64,000 nucleotides of DNA from Viridothelium virens (GCA_010094025.1 ML991782.1:310001-374000), one strand, 5' to 3'; numbered from the stretch's first letter, positions 23,101 through 38,817 are shown. Notes: generated by a model from the letters alone, not told the origin. Made by a program: numbers and translations.

Positions 23101-24624
23101 TCATATCCTTTCACCTTCTAGGATTGGTCTCGCTTCTTCACTCTTCCACCAACTCACTCCTTCTTTCCCAGGATACGCAAATTTGTCCATGCTCTCTGGC
23201 CGCATTTCTACACTATAGCCAGGCTCCGTGGGCGTCGTATAGTAGCCGTCCTTGATGACCGACGGATGGAAGAAGTGCTCGTGCAAATGATCCACATACT
23301 CCAATACCGACAGCTTCCCCGAGACAACCACGTAGTCAATCGTCGAGAGATGCTGTGTGTATTCCGGCAGGCCGACACCGCCCGAGTGCGGCACGATGGG
23401 GATATTGAATTTCTTTGCCAAGAGCAGCACGGCCAGAACCTCGTTGACGCCCCCCATGCGGCACGCGTCAATCTGGCAGACATCGATGGCGCCCTGTTGG
23501 AGCAATTGCTTGAAGATGACACGGTTCTGGCACATTTCGCCCGTCGCGACGCCAATCCCAAGAGGCTTGAGCGCCTCACGAATTGCTTTGTGACCGAACA
23601 CGTCGTCGGGGGAGGTGGGCTCCTCAATGAACCATGGCTTGAATTCGGCGAGCTGCTTCATGTATTCGATGGCCTCCGGAACGGACCATACCTGCTTCTG
23701 TGAGACAATGGAACGGGATGAGCTGATCCATCACAGAGGAAGGCAAGGAGACGTACTTGATTCGCATCAACCATAAGAATATTCCCTTTATCATATCCGA
23801 TAACTTCCCTCGCAATAGTCAACCTCTCCTTATCCGCTGCCACACTCGTTCCCACCTTAAGCTTGAAATGCCGGTATCCGTTGTTCAGTGTCTGCTGTAG
23901 CAGACCCTTCATCTTATCCTGCCCGTAGCCCAACCATCCCGCGCTTGTAGTGTATGCCGGCACTGCCCGATTGGCCTCAGCCTCCTTCAATCTCTGCGCC
24001 TTCCCTGGCTCCTCCTGCTTCAAAATACTGATTGCTTCCTCTGGCGTAAGGGCGTCTGTAATGTATCGGAAATCAATGCACTGGACGAATTCTTCAGGCG
24101 TCATCTCCGCCACGATCCGCCATACCGGCTTTCCGAGCACTTTAGCCCACAAGTCCCAGATAGCGTTGACGACTGAGCCGAGCGCGAGATGAATGACGCC
24201 TTTCTCAGGGCCGATCCATCGTAGCTGGCTATCTGAGACTAAGTAGCGCCATGTCTTGCCCCAGTCTGCCACCAGGTCGTCGAGGTTCTTGCCTTTGATA
24301 CGTTCGGCGAGGAGATCAATTGCTTCGCAAACAATTTCGTTTCCGCGGCCAATGGTAAAGGTCTATGAGGTATGAGGACGCAGCTAGAATGGCGCTTGGT
24401 TCTCAGGAACGTTACCATGCCATGACCGGACTTGTCGGTATCCGTGTGGAGAATACAATATGCTGCAGAATAGTCTCCAGCCGCGTTCATAGCATCGGAG
24501 CCTGTCTTGTCCAGGGACGTCTGGAGATAACAATTAGCTTCGCTTGAGTTCTATCTGCCTTCCTAAAAGAAAAACTCACAGGAAACCTCACGTCCCTGGT
24601 TTCGGCATGAGTGATAGTGACCAT
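23101..24624 (-). CDS. gaaB: L-galactonate dehydratase (D-galacturonate catabolism)
   Basis: Exons 24624..24580, 24520..24416, 24362..23757 and 23691..23101 give 448 residues. The protein closely matches the fungal L-galactonate dehydratase (Trichoderma Lgd1 / Aspergillus GaaB): opening TSLDKTGSDAMNAAGDYSAA, then SQLRWIGPEKGVIHLALG. It belongs to the enolase superfamily, with Lys217/Lys219 in HFKLKVG, the metal ligands Asp249 (VDANQ), Glu275 region (FIEEPTSPDD) and Glu304 (GEMCQN), and catalytic His354 in VPHSGG. The enzyme dehydrates L-galactonate to 2-keto-3-deoxy-L-galactonate, the second step of fungal pectin-derived D-galacturonate use. The other pathway genes are not in this window. In other moulds the gene is induced by galacturonate. 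The last intron has several nearby AGs; the one chosen (ending 23692) gives the conserved VDANQVWSVPEA. Confidence 0.93.
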
Positions 24625-25236
24625 GATTGCGATTGAGACTCTATATCTTTTGTCACATCAAAGGCAGTGGGTAATTCAGCATATATATGCCAATGCCACG
24701 TAGTAGGCCCCTCATTATTGTGTCATTCCTAAGGCTTGTGGCAGATATAACCATGAAAAGTTCAGACCTTTCGGTATGATGAAAGCTCAATGGCCGGGGT
24801 AATGTCTGGTATGGATAATTTACCGCGTTTTGATTGGTGGAAGAATGGAAGCCTGCGGAACTCGGTCAGGTACGCACACGAGAGCTTCCCTGAACATGTA
24901 GAGCACTTTCTCAGTACGATATGTCTTCAGGTATCATGAGGTACAAAAATTCTGCAGCCTCTTGATGGTGATCTTCCATCGCTAGACCCGCCTGCGCATC
25001 TACTTGGTGGTATTTGGTACTGCTATGATCTCTGAGGGGAGATTTTGTTTTCGTTGCTTGTTTTCTCTGATCCAGAAGCATCACCTAGCCATTCCATCTT
25101 TCTTGCATGTGTCGAATTGCTACTCAGATTGCCTCGCCTACCGTGTGCTTTCATTCTCGGTCACGCTCCCTCTACCCATTCATATACGAGAGCTCGTCGC
25201 GACGAGCATACTGCTTTTCACGTGAAGTTGATGCTC
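24625..25236. other. Promoter region of gaaB
   Basis: Sequence upstream of the minus-strand gaaB start and 3' flank of the next minus-strand gene. A TATATATG-like element lies at about 24680-24688, some 60 nt upstream of the start codon, and could be a TATA box. Confidence 0.4.
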
Positions 25237-26040
25237 TCAGTCTTCCCTCTGTTTAGGCTTCCCGAGTGCTTTCATCTCTTTGCTCATTCTGTGCCACTTC
25301 TGGATGGCTTTCTTTTTGCGTGTATCCGTCTCCACCTGTCTAACATCTCCCTTCTGCCTTCCAACACCATTCTCCTGTTCTCTCATAAAACTCCAATTTT
25401 TATCCTCCGTCTCGATTGCTGTATTTTGGCGCTGAGCAATCTCACGTCTCCGCCGCTCCGATCTTGCTCGTTCAGCATCGACTTCGCCTACAATGTCGGG
25501 ATCCTCAAGTGGATAGAAAGGTGAAGCGTACGCGTGGGACGGATAGAGAGGGCGGATGGAGCTCAGATTCAGAGTGGCAGAAGTATGGCCTCGATGAGCA
25601 GGACGGGAGCCTGACCAGAACATTGGCTCCGAAAGGGTTTGCAAGGGACCGGTTGGCGTTGGCACGGATATTTCGATCGTAGTGGAGCGGTTCGCACGCC
25701 GTTCGACAACGTTCTGGTACTGATGCCTGGTGTTGGTGCGCTCGATAGAGCCTCGGTGACCCACGCTATAAGGTGTAATACCAAAGGATTTCCATCTGAT
25801 CTCGGGATTTGTGTTCGGGTTCGAATGTGGAATAGTCAGGGCATCGGTTTCCTGACTTGGCAAATTGTGTTCATCATGCTCGCCTCGCCCCTGGCCATTA
25901 CTAGGATCTCGGGAATGATATGAAGGGACTTCAGAATTGTATGTTGGGGCCGACGACGTTGAAGAGATTGTAGCCTGACTATTCCGGTACGACGGAAGAT
26001 TTTCGCCATTCTCTGGGTGCGGAACGGTGTTGCCAGCCAT
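25237..26040 (-). CDS. Low-complexity fungal protein with proline-tyrosine motifs, function unknown
   Basis: Single exon, 267 residues, ATG at 26040. The N-terminal half is disordered (Ser, Asn, Pro-rich) and carries repeated short tyrosine motifs LPSYRN, APTYNS and VPSYHS within the first 45 residues, resembling PY-type sorting or ubiquitin-ligase binding motifs. The C-terminal third is strongly charged with a basic helix (ERARSERRRREIAQRQ) and ends in a lysine-rich tail. No membrane segment or signal peptide is seen. The layout resembles fungal-specific proteins without assigned function. The uninterrupted length and the biased but non-repetitive composition favour a real gene. Confidence 0.65.
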   Translation of the reverse strand: MAGNTVPHPENGENLPSYRNSQATISSTSSAPTYNSEVPSYHSRDPSNGQGRGEHDEHNLPSQETDALTIPHSNPNTNPEIRWKSFGITPYSVGHRGSIERTNTRHQYQNVVERRANRSTTIEISVPTPTGPLQTLSEPMFWSGSRPAHRGHTSATLNLSSIRPLYPSHAYASPFYPLEDPDIVGEVDAERARSERRRREIAQRQNTAIETEDKNWSFMREQENGVGRQKGDVRQVETDTRKKKAIQKWHRMSKEMKALGKPKQRED

Positions 26041-26842
26041 GAATAGCTGGACTTAATACGGGTTTAGTTAGCAGGTAAATTTAGTAGAGGGTGAGAAGTA
26101 GAGTCGGCGGAGAAATATGGAGGTGGTAAAGTCTTAATGAATGACACTCGAAAAGGTAGGACGAGTCTTCAACAGGAGTTGGAGAATGTGAATCCTTAAA
26201 TGAATGGAACGTTAGCAGAGGGACTTGGTGACGAAAGAGAGAGCCGTTACGGCTTTACTAATCGAGTTCTGTGGCTACCGCGTTGAAGTCACTGGCTTTG
26301 GCAATATCCAAATTGATAGTTGCGACCAACTGATGAAGAAGCTTCATTGTGACATAGATCCCAGGCTTCCGCTGCTGCCTCTGACTGATCGTCTACAGCC
26401 TCATCTTCACCTGACGTCGCGTGCTCAGACATTTCGTGGAGTTATCCTAAGCCAATAAACTTTACCCGTGGAGAGAGGAGATGTATTCCGTACCACGGCA
26501 GTGGAAGATGTTGTGAGTCATGTGAATCCCATGGAATGACTTAATGCATGTGATAGTATCAAACCAAATGGAGGGCTTAGTGTTCATTTCCTACGATATC
26601 CCAAAAGCTCGATCATCATAGAAGCTCGAGTTTGTATTTGCAATAAGCTATGCACATCCGATCTTTCTGCCTAGATCGAAGGCAGGTATCAAATAAGCAA
26701 ATTATTGGCCAGCTAATTAGACGTCATGGCTGACAGCTTTACCAAAGATCAGTGTATTTCGTCAAATCTCCCTTTACCCATCTCAGATCCCTTGACTGCC
26801 AGCAAGCGCAGAAACGTCGTCAAACCCAGCACTGAGCAGAAA
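26041..26842. other. Intergenic region, nothing recognised
   Basis: A+T-rich sequence between two minus-strand genes; contains the likely promoter of the gene starting at 26040. Small ORFs lack support. Confidence 0.45.
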
Positions 26843-28156
26843 TCAAAATCCCTCCGAAAATCCCTCATCCTCCATTTCCTCATCCCGGATCTCGTATTTT
26901 GTACCTAGCGCCTGCTTCCCTTCCTTGATCATAGCTTTGAGTTGCGAATTCAGTTTCCGCATGCTCCGATCCGCTTCACGATCTTCTTTGGCAATTCGCT
27001 CCGCATATTTTCGGGCCTCTGGCGAGAATGGACTGCTATGGCTGCTCGAGGGCCTTGAAGCAGTGAAAGAATGCCTTCTTTGGGGTTGCACAGCCGGGGA
27101 ACCACCTGAGGAAATATTTGATGTCCGACGGGACACTGGAATAAGAGATCTGCGACTGGTCGTGTGCATAGCACTGGATCGTCGGGTTGCTGAATGTATG
27201 GACGGCTTGTCCGGTGCTGGTAACCGCCTGGACGATGATTGTGGGCTCGCTCTCCCTGAGCGCGCAGTATGTGAGACTACAACCCAGCCACTCCCGCTGT
27301 CTGTATGTATCCGTTTCGACGGCCTCGGTGGGGTACTCTCATCGGCTGCCTGCATGTTCTCGTAGTCATCTGCAGGATATTGCCCCGGTACCGGGGTTGC
27401 ATCGCGGTCAAATCGTCTTGAGTCATCCTGCAGATCTATATCCTGCCAACTGTCCGTCACGCTTGGACTAGTTTCTGATGGAGCTGAGACATCGTAGCCC
27501 CTCCCTCCGCCAGCGTAAAAGCCTCGAAACGCGCCTACCGTGCAGAAGTCCCACACTCTGCCAGCCACGCCGCCTACGACAGTGAGCATAAATCTCCCCC
27601 AGCCAGGTGACGGTACATCTTTTGAGGTGATGATTCTTGCTCGTCCATTCCTTTCCCTTGCTAGGAGTGGAGGAGGAGCAAAGTAATCTTCCCGCCAGCT
27701 CCAGGGATCATCGCCAGCCGTTTCCCATCTCCTGGAATAACAGATTCCCATCTTCTCGCGCTCGCGCTGTTCATCGAGGGCGGCTGCTTGTAGTGTTGGA
27801 GTATCGAGCCCGCCTGCAAGTACATATCTTGTATCTACTAACGGTGGACTGATGGCACCTGCTGAGCGAGTGATTGATGATTCTGCCGAGGCATGTGACC
27901 AGTCTCTGCGCTGACTAGAATATGGTGTCGCGAGCTTGTTATCATTGTGAGACGAACTAGGTCGGGGTCGTTTCCGGTTTTTGCTGTTTCCTAAATATCC
28001 ATAGGATATGCGCGAGTCTGCGCCAGAGCTATAGGGTGTCGAGGGAGTACGCGGAGGTTGGAAAAGGTGGGATTTCGAACCAGTCATGGTATCAAAGCAT
28101 GGATTCGGGACGGTCGATTTCATGGGAGGTAATCGTGGAGCGATTGTGGCCGGCAT
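26843..28156 (-). CDS. Conserved fungal hypothetical protein, disordered and basic
   Basis: The frame is open from 28219, but the ATG at 28156 gives a better start (437 residues); a further ATG about 22 codons in is also possible. Most of the protein is Ser/Arg/Pro-rich and likely disordered. One ordered core at about residues 130-225 has GICYSRRWETAGDDPWSWREDYFAPPP and then GWGRFMLTVVGGVAGRVWDF, with a short hydrophobic, possibly amphipathic or membrane-associating, glycine-rich helix. After that come SR-type repeats (RRSS, SRRT) that could be kinase targets, and a charged helical C-terminus. I recognise this as the layout of a conserved Pezizomycotina protein but cannot name a function. Confidence 0.65.
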   Translation of the reverse strand: MPATIAPRLPPMKSTVPNPCFDTMTGSKSHLFQPPRTPSTPYSSGADSRISYGYLGNSKNRKRPRPSSSHNDNKLATPYSSQRRDWSHASAESSITRSAGAISPPLVDTRYVLAGGLDTPTLQAAALDEQREREKMGICYSRRWETAGDDPWSWREDYFAPPPLLARERNGRARIITSKDVPSPGWGRFMLTVVGGVAGRVWDFCTVGAFRGFYAGGGRGYDVSAPSETSPSVTDSWQDIDLQDDSRRFDRDATPVPGQYPADDYENMQAADESTPPRPSKRIHTDSGSGWVVVSHTARSGRASPQSSSRRLPAPDKPSIHSATRRSSAMHTTSRRSLIPVSRRTSNISSGGSPAVQPQRRHSFTASRPSSSHSSPFSPEARKYAERIAKEDREADRSMRKLNSQLKAMIKEGKQALGTKYEIRDEEMEDEGFSEGF

Positions 28157-28986
28157 GTTGCATACTAGCTGCTGGAGGAAAAAGCCATGGAAAGCGAAGG
28201 ATATGATGACCGTGAGCAAGGGTAAATGCAGTAAGTCTTGCGATTGCTTGTTATTATTACTTGTTGCTTTCGGTGGTTATGCTAAGCGCCTAGCTTGGCC
28301 CATGGGGTTGGTGAGGAAACCCCGCCCTGCCTGCGGTGCTGCGTCGATCATCACGAGTCATGCACGGAGTACTTAGGTACAGCGGCTTACTACCTTACCT
28401 TATTGATATTTGGTACGTGGGACTGACGTTTGTGTTGCTAGCATTCGATTCTAAACAGACATGCAGTTCCTGCCGTCGAATGGAGATGTCTAAGGATCAC
28501 CACCAAATTGTATGGAGCGCACCGCCTGACCGTGTTTATTCCTAACGAACCTCTTCGTAATGGACGTTGTGCATAGTCAAGGAGTGATGTGGGCCTATAC
28601 ATAATGTGAATAATGAAGGACCAATGCTATAATGCACATAAGGTATATAGCGAAGGAGTAATATTACACGTATGCTGCAATAGCATCGTGCATGGTGAAG
28701 GGCTAATGCTATACTGCACATGATTTGCATAGTGAAGGAGTAATAATCAATAGAGCGCGTAGGAGCAAAAACAAACTGGAAAATGCATCCATATCATAGC
28801 GACGCGTTGAGAGCGAAAGGATTTACAACTTACACAATTTAGGTTTCTGTAGAAAACACGAGAATTGTGCAATGAACTACAAAATTGCAATGACGTTTGT
28901 TATCATCGCATGCGATTAGGTAGTGCGCTCCTTATAGAACCCCATGTCGAACTAGCAGACACTCCATGCTCGAATCGTTCAATACA
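28157..28986. other. Intergenic region with decayed tandem repeats
   Basis: Holds the promoter of the preceding minus-strand gene, a tandem repeat tract at 28564-28750 (listed separately), and the 3' flank of ada2. Confidence 0.5.
28564..28750. repeat. Imperfect tandem repeats, about five units of 35-45 bp
   Basis: Five degenerate units begin near 28571, 28609, 28644, 28689 and 28726. Each contains a [TG]CATAGTGAAGGAGTAAT-like core, usually followed by GCTATAATGCACAT. The units differ by substitutions and small length changes, so the array is old. It lies between two minus-strand genes. Confidence 0.6.
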
Positions 28987-30601
28987 TCAGGCCTTCGCGA
29001 TCCAGCCATTGTGTACGAAAAAGTCGAAGAGCCTTCCACCCTTATTTACATCGATCTTGCATAGATCTCGCGCTGCCTTCTTCTTCAAACTGCCACCTTG
29101 CTTGGTCGCTTCCCTAAACATCGTCTCCTTGATCGCCATATACGGCTTTGGCATGATTCGTAGGTCGCTGCAAAGCTTTCGTTCCTCTTGCGACAATATG
29201 TGTAGGTCAGGCGCATTTTCGTTTGTGAGTCTGAGCGGAACGGTGCCGGGCAGAGGGTTGGATTGAAATTTTGGTCGATTTGGTTGAGGGGTGAGAGTGC
29301 CATTGGCGGTACCGTTGGCAAGAGTACGATCACTATTCGGTGAAAGTGAACTTGGAGGCGTTTGCATGCCATTCAGTGGCCGTGACGGTATATCTGGTCC
29401 GTTTAATGCCGAGGTTGTCGATTGCTGTTCACTAGGAGCTGTAGGCTTCGCAGCTCGGTTGCTTGCCAACCTCTCAAAAGTGGTACCTGGGATCGGTCTT
29501 ACAGCACGTTGTGCCTTTTCGGTCTCGTATTTTTCACCGGACTTGAGATCTCCAATCTGAACATGACGCCACTCCTGAAGCTGGGCAATGGCTTGCCGAA
29601 GATTCTGCTCATACTCTAGCCCCTTGCAGAATTCTACAAAATCATCATGCTTCATCATTCTGGCAAAGGGCTTCGCCCGGTTGATAAGGTCCCGCTCCTC
29701 CTTGGATCGTTTCTTGTCTTGATTGACATTCTTGCGATATTCGAGTAACTGATGCTCGAAAAGGACTTTCTTACGCTCCACTCGAGCAGTGAGTCTCGCA
29801 TTGTAGATATCCATCACGGTCATTTTCAGCTCCATCTCAGGTTCCAACTCTCCCGTACTTGGATCCTTGACGCCGTCCCCCGGCTCGAATTGCATATGTT
29901 GAACGGCCTCTTCGGCATCATTGAACACCAGCTCTGTCTCAAATTCTAACCGGCCAGGCATAAACCCCTGCACTTCATGACACGCTGGAACACTGGCAGT
30001 TGGTTTCTGTTTGGGGGTTGCAGGAGTTGCGTTCTTCGCAGCTTCCTTTCTCTGCTCTATTCGCCGCTTTTTATTAGCCTGGAACTCCTCGCGCGGTATC
30101 TTGTTGATGTAGGTTCGGTCTTCCGGAGCAGCATGTTCAGGTAGTGGGAACGTGTGACTCTGGACATAAGTATCATAATAATGATCCCGAACTTCATCTT
30201 TGGTCCTGTAGCCACCTATATGGTCGGCAACATCGGCCCATGAGCCCAACCCGTATGTTTCCGCACCTTCTAAGAGGAGGAGTTCCTCATCTGCACCCCA
30301 GTCGGGTTGGAATATGGGGATTGAATGTTGTTCAATGACTTGATATTGATGCGTTCGAGGATCATGCTCACGAGTCGCCTTCCCTTCGGAGAAACAAGTC
30401 ACGCAAAGGTCGTAATCTGGGCACACGGAAGTATTGGCGCAGCGGATACGCACCTTGGAATGACTGTCAGCATAGAAGCTTTGCATACGACGCAAAGGAG
30501 AGGCATACTGTGGAGGTAATGTCCGCAGAGCAGCTATCACAGACATATTTGACGCCTCCCTCAGTGCCTCGAACGGCCGTCTTCTTCTTTATCATGCCCA
30601 T
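28987..30601 (-). CDS. ada2: Transcriptional adaptor Ada2 (SAGA histone acetyltransferase module)
   Basis: Exons 30601..30509 and 30453..28987 give 519 residues. The first exon encodes 31 residues ([15 protein letters not shown]); the intron splits the ZZ zinc finger, which continues [25 protein letters not shown]/Myb domain follows at about 75-125 ([20 protein letters not shown], then the DHYYDTYV segment). The C-terminus is a SWIRM domain (about 435-519) with [13 protein letters not shown] and ending [17 protein letters not shown]. This is the full architecture of Ada2, which binds Gcn5 and Ada3 and stimulates nucleosomal histone acetylation in SAGA. The second in-frame ATG, two codons downstream at 30595, is a less likely start. 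The gene is divergent from the Sch9-like kinase, with 577 bp between starts. Confidence 0.95.
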
Positions 30602-31178
30602 CTCGAATGATGGACTGGAGGTTAGCGGTGTGAGTGAGTGTAAAGGGTTGGTTGTGGTAGTGTGAGAATGATAGGCAGTAGTTATATGAGGCTAACTTCT
30701 GGCGGACCCTCTGCGGGGCGCCCGCGAGAGGATATACCTTAGGCTGGCTAGCAGCTCATGTGCGAGTGTAGTGTCCTTACAGGAGCTGATGGTACATACA
30801 GGTCAGCGGGCCTGACAGTGAGCACCGGCGGTTAATGCAGGTTCCTGCAGGTCATGGATCGTTGCTGGGCTGAGATCCGACGGTGACCCTTGCGCAACGG
30901 CCCTGAACTTTAGTTAGACCTCTTGCACGACACTGCCTCGTCAGCGTCATTACTGAACCGAATCCCACTCCGTGTTCTACTTTCAGCACACTAACCTTAT
31001 CCTTTCGGCGTGGTCAGCGTATCCTGCAGGTGGAGGACACGCGTGCTCTGCTTTTTTTCCTTATCCCTGACCCTGCGACCTTGAGCCTCCATCACTCCAG
31101 GAGGGGCAAGTCCATCAGCGGTGAATCTCGTCCGCGACACCTCCTGTCTGCTACCAATAATCCAAGTCGGGGTCCAAG
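30602..31178. promoter_or_regulatory. Divergent promoter region between ada2 and the Sch9-like kinase
   Basis: 577 bp between two start codons on opposite strands must contain both 5' regions. It includes CT-rich tracts near 31040-31110 that are typical of fungal 5' leaders. No ORF is supported. Confidence 0.55.
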
Positions 31179-33370
31179 ATGTCGTGGAAACTTACCAAGA
31201 GTATGCTACTGCTCGGAGTTGCATTGTCTTCGAGTCTTACCGCTAACATCTCTCAGAATTAAAAGAAACGCATCTGGCCCCTTTGGCGAATAGCTTCTCA
31301 CGCTCATCGTCGACATCTACAATCGTGCCAGACAGTGCTAAAGAGCAAGATAGTGGCGCCACTTCGCCAGCCCCAACGGCTGATCCAAATGGCATTGGTA
31401 CTTAATCACATCTACCACTTGGCCAGTGCTAATAGACCACATAGCTGCATCAGAAGCCGCTGCCGCACCACCTCCCCCCCCATTGAAACCGGGTATTCTG
31501 ATCGTTACATTGCATGAAGGCAAAGGATTTGCACTACCGCCAGGCGCTGAACAGGCATTTGGCTCTCGTCATGGCAACTCCATATCCCAAGGTGGGGCCG
31601 GATTTTCCGTTGCTGGGTCTGTGCGACCAGGCTCAAGAGATCAGGGAGGGGTAGCAGGTTCCTATGGGGGATCCAATCGACCTCAGTCTTCAGCCGGAGG
31701 GATCAATGCCGCACCTTCAATCCACGGTCGATACTCCTCGAAATATCTTCCATATGCTCTTGTCGACTTTGATAAACAACAGATCTTCATCAATGCTGTC
31801 TCAGGCACACCAGAGAATCCGGTATGGGCGGGCGATAACACACAATACAAATTCGATGTTTCACGAATGACCGAAATCTCGCTTTCTCTGTACATTCGAA
31901 ACCCGAATGCTCCCCCAAATGCTGGTAGGAATCAAGACATATTCATCGGCACATGCAAAGTTACACCGCGCTTCGAGGAGACACAGGCATATGTGGAAGA
32001 CCCAAAACTGAGCAAAAAAGATCGTGAAAAGGCAGCAGCTGCCTTTGCAGAACAAGAGAAGGGTCTAGGTCATGCTGGAGCCCATTGGGTCGACGTTGCT
32101 TACGGCTCTGGCCACATCAAAGTTGGTGTTAAATTCGTGGAGAATCGCCAGCGATCTCTCAAGATTGAAGACTTTGAACTTCTCAAAGTTGTTGGGAAGG
32201 GAAGTTTCGGCAAGGTCATGCAAGTCCAGTATGTTACTGCATGACTATATACGTTGATCCCATTTTCTGACTATCAATCACAGAAAGAAAGACACGCACC
32301 GAATCTATGCATTGAAGACCATTCGGAAGGCTCACATTATTTCACGATCGGAAGTTGCACACACTCTTGCCGAGCGTTCGGTGCTTGCCCAAATAAACAA
32401 TCCCTTCATAGTACCGCTCAAGTTCTCTTTTCAGTCACCCGAAAAATTATACCTCGTTTTGGCCTTTGTCAACGGGGGTGAATTGTTCCATCACCTGCAA
32501 AGGGAGCAACGTTTTGACATCAATCGATCTCGATTTTACGCTGCGGAACTCCTTTGTGCGTTAGAATGTCTTCACGGCTTCAACGTCATCTATCGAGATT
32601 TGAAGCCCGAGAACATTCTCCTTGATTATACCGGTCACATTGCGTTGTGCGATTTCGGTCTTTGCAAACTAGACATGAAGGACGAAGACAAGACCAACAG
32701 TAAGTATCCGATGCCTTTGTGTGAACCATCACTAAAAATGTCCAAGCCTTTTGTGGCACTCCTGAATACCTGGCCCCCGAGCTTCTCCATGGCACTGGCT
32801 ACACGAAGACGGTCGATTGGTGGACGCTCGGAGTGCTCCTTTATGAAATGCTGACAGGACTACCGCCTTTTTACGATGAGAATACGAACGACATGTACCG
32901 AAAGATTCTCACAGAGCCTCTACATTTCCCGGGGCCAGAAATCGTACCACCAGCCGCACGAGATCTCTTAGCACGGCTGTTAGACCGGGACGCGAACAAG
33001 CGTCTGGGAGTGAATGGCGCTGCTGAGATTAAGGCGCACCATTTCTTCCACAGCATTGATTGGCGAAAGCTTCTCGATCGGAAATATGAGCCAAGCTTCA
33101 AGCCCAACGTAGTAAGCACTCAAAAAATTCAAACACTGCGTCGTGGTACAAGCGGCAGCTGACATTTCATAGTCGGACGAGAGAGATACGGCAAACTTTG
33201 ATCGAGAGTTTACGTCTGAAGCGCCGACAGACTCTTACGTAGAGGGGCCGATGCTCTCACAAACAATGCAACAGCAATTCGCAGGTTGGTCCTACAACCG
33301 GCCCGTGGCTGGGCTCGGTGATGCTGGTGGTAGCGTTAAAGACCCTTCTTTCGACGAGGTGACTGGTTGA
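31179..33370 (+). CDS. sch9: AGC-family serine/threonine kinase with C2 domain, Sch9-like
   Basis: Exons 31179..31200, 31257..31397, 31445..32228, 32284..32699, 32747..33111 and 33173..33370 give 641 residues; all five introns are GT-AG and the frame closes exactly. A C2-type domain fills about residues 70-300 (LKPGILIVTLHEGKGFALP at its start). The kinase domain has the glycine loop GKGSFGKV at 305, ATP-binding Lys327 in YALKTIRK, catalytic Asp421 in YRDLKPEN, DFG Asp439 and activation-loop Thr455 in TFCGTPEYLAPE. The tail ends with a hydrophobic motif FAGWSY (612-617), whose Ser616 would be the TORC1-type site. N-terminal C2 plus AGC kinase plus hydrophobic motif is diagnostic of fungal Sch9, a nutrient-signalling kinase of the TOR pathway. 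The first exon codes only seven complete codons, so the start is easily missed. Confidence 0.93.
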
Positions 33371-33973
33371 GCAAACGGCTCTTCTGATACGTAGCAACGA
33401 CATGAACGAGAGGTGCGATTGACGAGCTCATGGGGATCTGGGAGCCAAGCGCTGCTTCATTTCAATGCCAGCTAGTATAGCATGGGCGGATCGAGATCAT
33501 CTTGGTGTCAAATACTCATTGCAGCTGGAATGCATACTGGCAGTGGAGCAACGGTGTTAGCAGAGGATCAGATCATGTAGATACATCAGTCTCAAGGGGA
33601 CAGAATGCTACAAAATTTGAGGGTCTTTCGGAAGCCAATTCTTTTGCAACTAATCCACCGCTGAGGTATCTATCCGTCTTCTTCCGAGAAAAGCCTCGAG
33701 GCCGAACCCAAAAGAGGCTCGTCGAGATCATCCACGCTTAGAAAGATACATTACAGTAGAGGAGGCAAGCTGACTGATACGTGGTGCCGGGATGACCAGC
33801 GGATGATGAGATGGTGAAGACCTGGGATCTGCCCCACCAACCGCCCCACCAAATTTCCAACTCAACTGCTTGGGCATCCTAGCTGAGCTTCACTCACTAC
33901 TTGACCTGCATCACCCTCAAATTTATCTTGACTTCATCAATTGACCTTGGAGTTTCCATACAAAATCACCAGA
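33371..33973. other. 3' flank of the kinase gene and promoter of glucose-6-phosphate isomerase
   Basis: Two plus-strand genes are separated by 603 bp. The 140 bp before 33974 contain pyrimidine-rich tracts (around 33830-33950), as seen in strongly expressed fungal glycolytic genes. No coding signal. Confidence 0.5.
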
Positions 33974-37902
<3,929 letters not shown>

Positions 37903-38817
37903 TCAACCAGGCTTCCCCCAGGGCGAATGTCTTGGTCTGTCCTCCGCTCTCCCAATTACAACAGGTCCATAGCGAACGATGTGAGCAACGAAATCCTGCT
38001 TAGTATACTGCTTCCGAAAATACGTTTCGCGTTCGGTGGATTCGCTACATCCGAAGCAATAGAGGCCCCATCTAGCCACTGTGCAAGGGAGCTCTAAGTA
38101 AGGTGCAGTAACAATAGCCATGAAGCGACGAGGATCGTTACAAAAGCGATCACTTTTCTCACGGACCGATGTGGTTGTTTGGACTGCCTGCACAGCTTCT
38201 CGGTCCCATAACGTTAACCTATCGCGACACAGTTGGCCGTTATCTGCGTATCGGCCACGAACGCCTTGAATATGCGGTTGCTTTTTCAGCTCCTTCCTTG
38301 AACGCGTTGTGATTATAGACGCTTGTATTCCCTTTACTGGTAAGAATAGTTTATTCTCTGTGAAACAGGTATGACAGACTCGTAAACAAGTAATGAGATA
38401 GAGGTATCCACCGAAGTCCCCGCACGTTCTGCACCTTGAATCGCAGAGCGACTTGAACAGCGTCCTAAGGTCGAAGTATGTAGCCCCTGTGCTTATAATA
38501 CCGCGCAAGATATCCGGACAGTATCTGAATATTATTTGGTATTGCGGTATCGAGTCGACCACTTGCATGCCACGATTATTGACCCGGCGAAAGACAGTCA
38601 AGGAAAGAATATCGAGGCAGAGAATGATATCGGTGAGAATTTCCAGGGGCAGAATGCTTAAGCGGCCTAGGTCTCGTACCGGGTTTACTACATGTCGGCC
38701 ATTGTCGAGAGGACAAGTGCGAATAAGATCATTATCGCCGAGGGTGTGGTCTGGCATTGAAAGATGTTGACGAGTCCAGCTCCCAATAGGTTCAGGTGTG
38801 AGGGATTCTATATCCAT
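37903..38817 (-). CDS. F-box domain protein with a Cys-rich segment
   Basis: Single exon, 304 residues, ATG at 38817. An F-box-like segment at about 50-90 reads LGRLSILPLEILTDIILCLD followed by LTVFRRVNNRGMQVVDS, the usual LP-x-E-[IL]-L pattern of fungal F-box proteins. It is followed by a cysteine cluster CRTCGDFGGYLYLITCLRVC and a final CHTCF that could bind a metal. In fungi this architecture is a large, expanded family of presumed SCF ubiquitin-ligase substrate receptors with unknown targets. Many members sit, as here, beside incompatibility-type genes. A nearby alternative C-terminus through an unrecognised intron cannot be excluded. Confidence 0.72.
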   Translation of the reverse strand: MDIESLTPEPIGSWTRQHLSMPDHTLGDNDLIRTCPLDNGRHVVNPVRDLGRLSILPLEILTDIILCLDILSLTVFRRVNNRGMQVVDSIPQYQIIFRYCPDILRGIISTGATYFDLRTLFKSLCDSRCRTCGDFGGYLYLITCLRVCHTCFTENKLFLPVKGIQASIITTRSRKELKKQPHIQGVRGRYADNGQLCRDRLTLWDREAVQAVQTTTSVREKSDRFCNDPRRFMAIVTAPYLELPCTVARWGLYCFGCSESTERETYFRKQYTKQDFVAHIVRYGPVVIGRAEDRPRHSPWGKPG

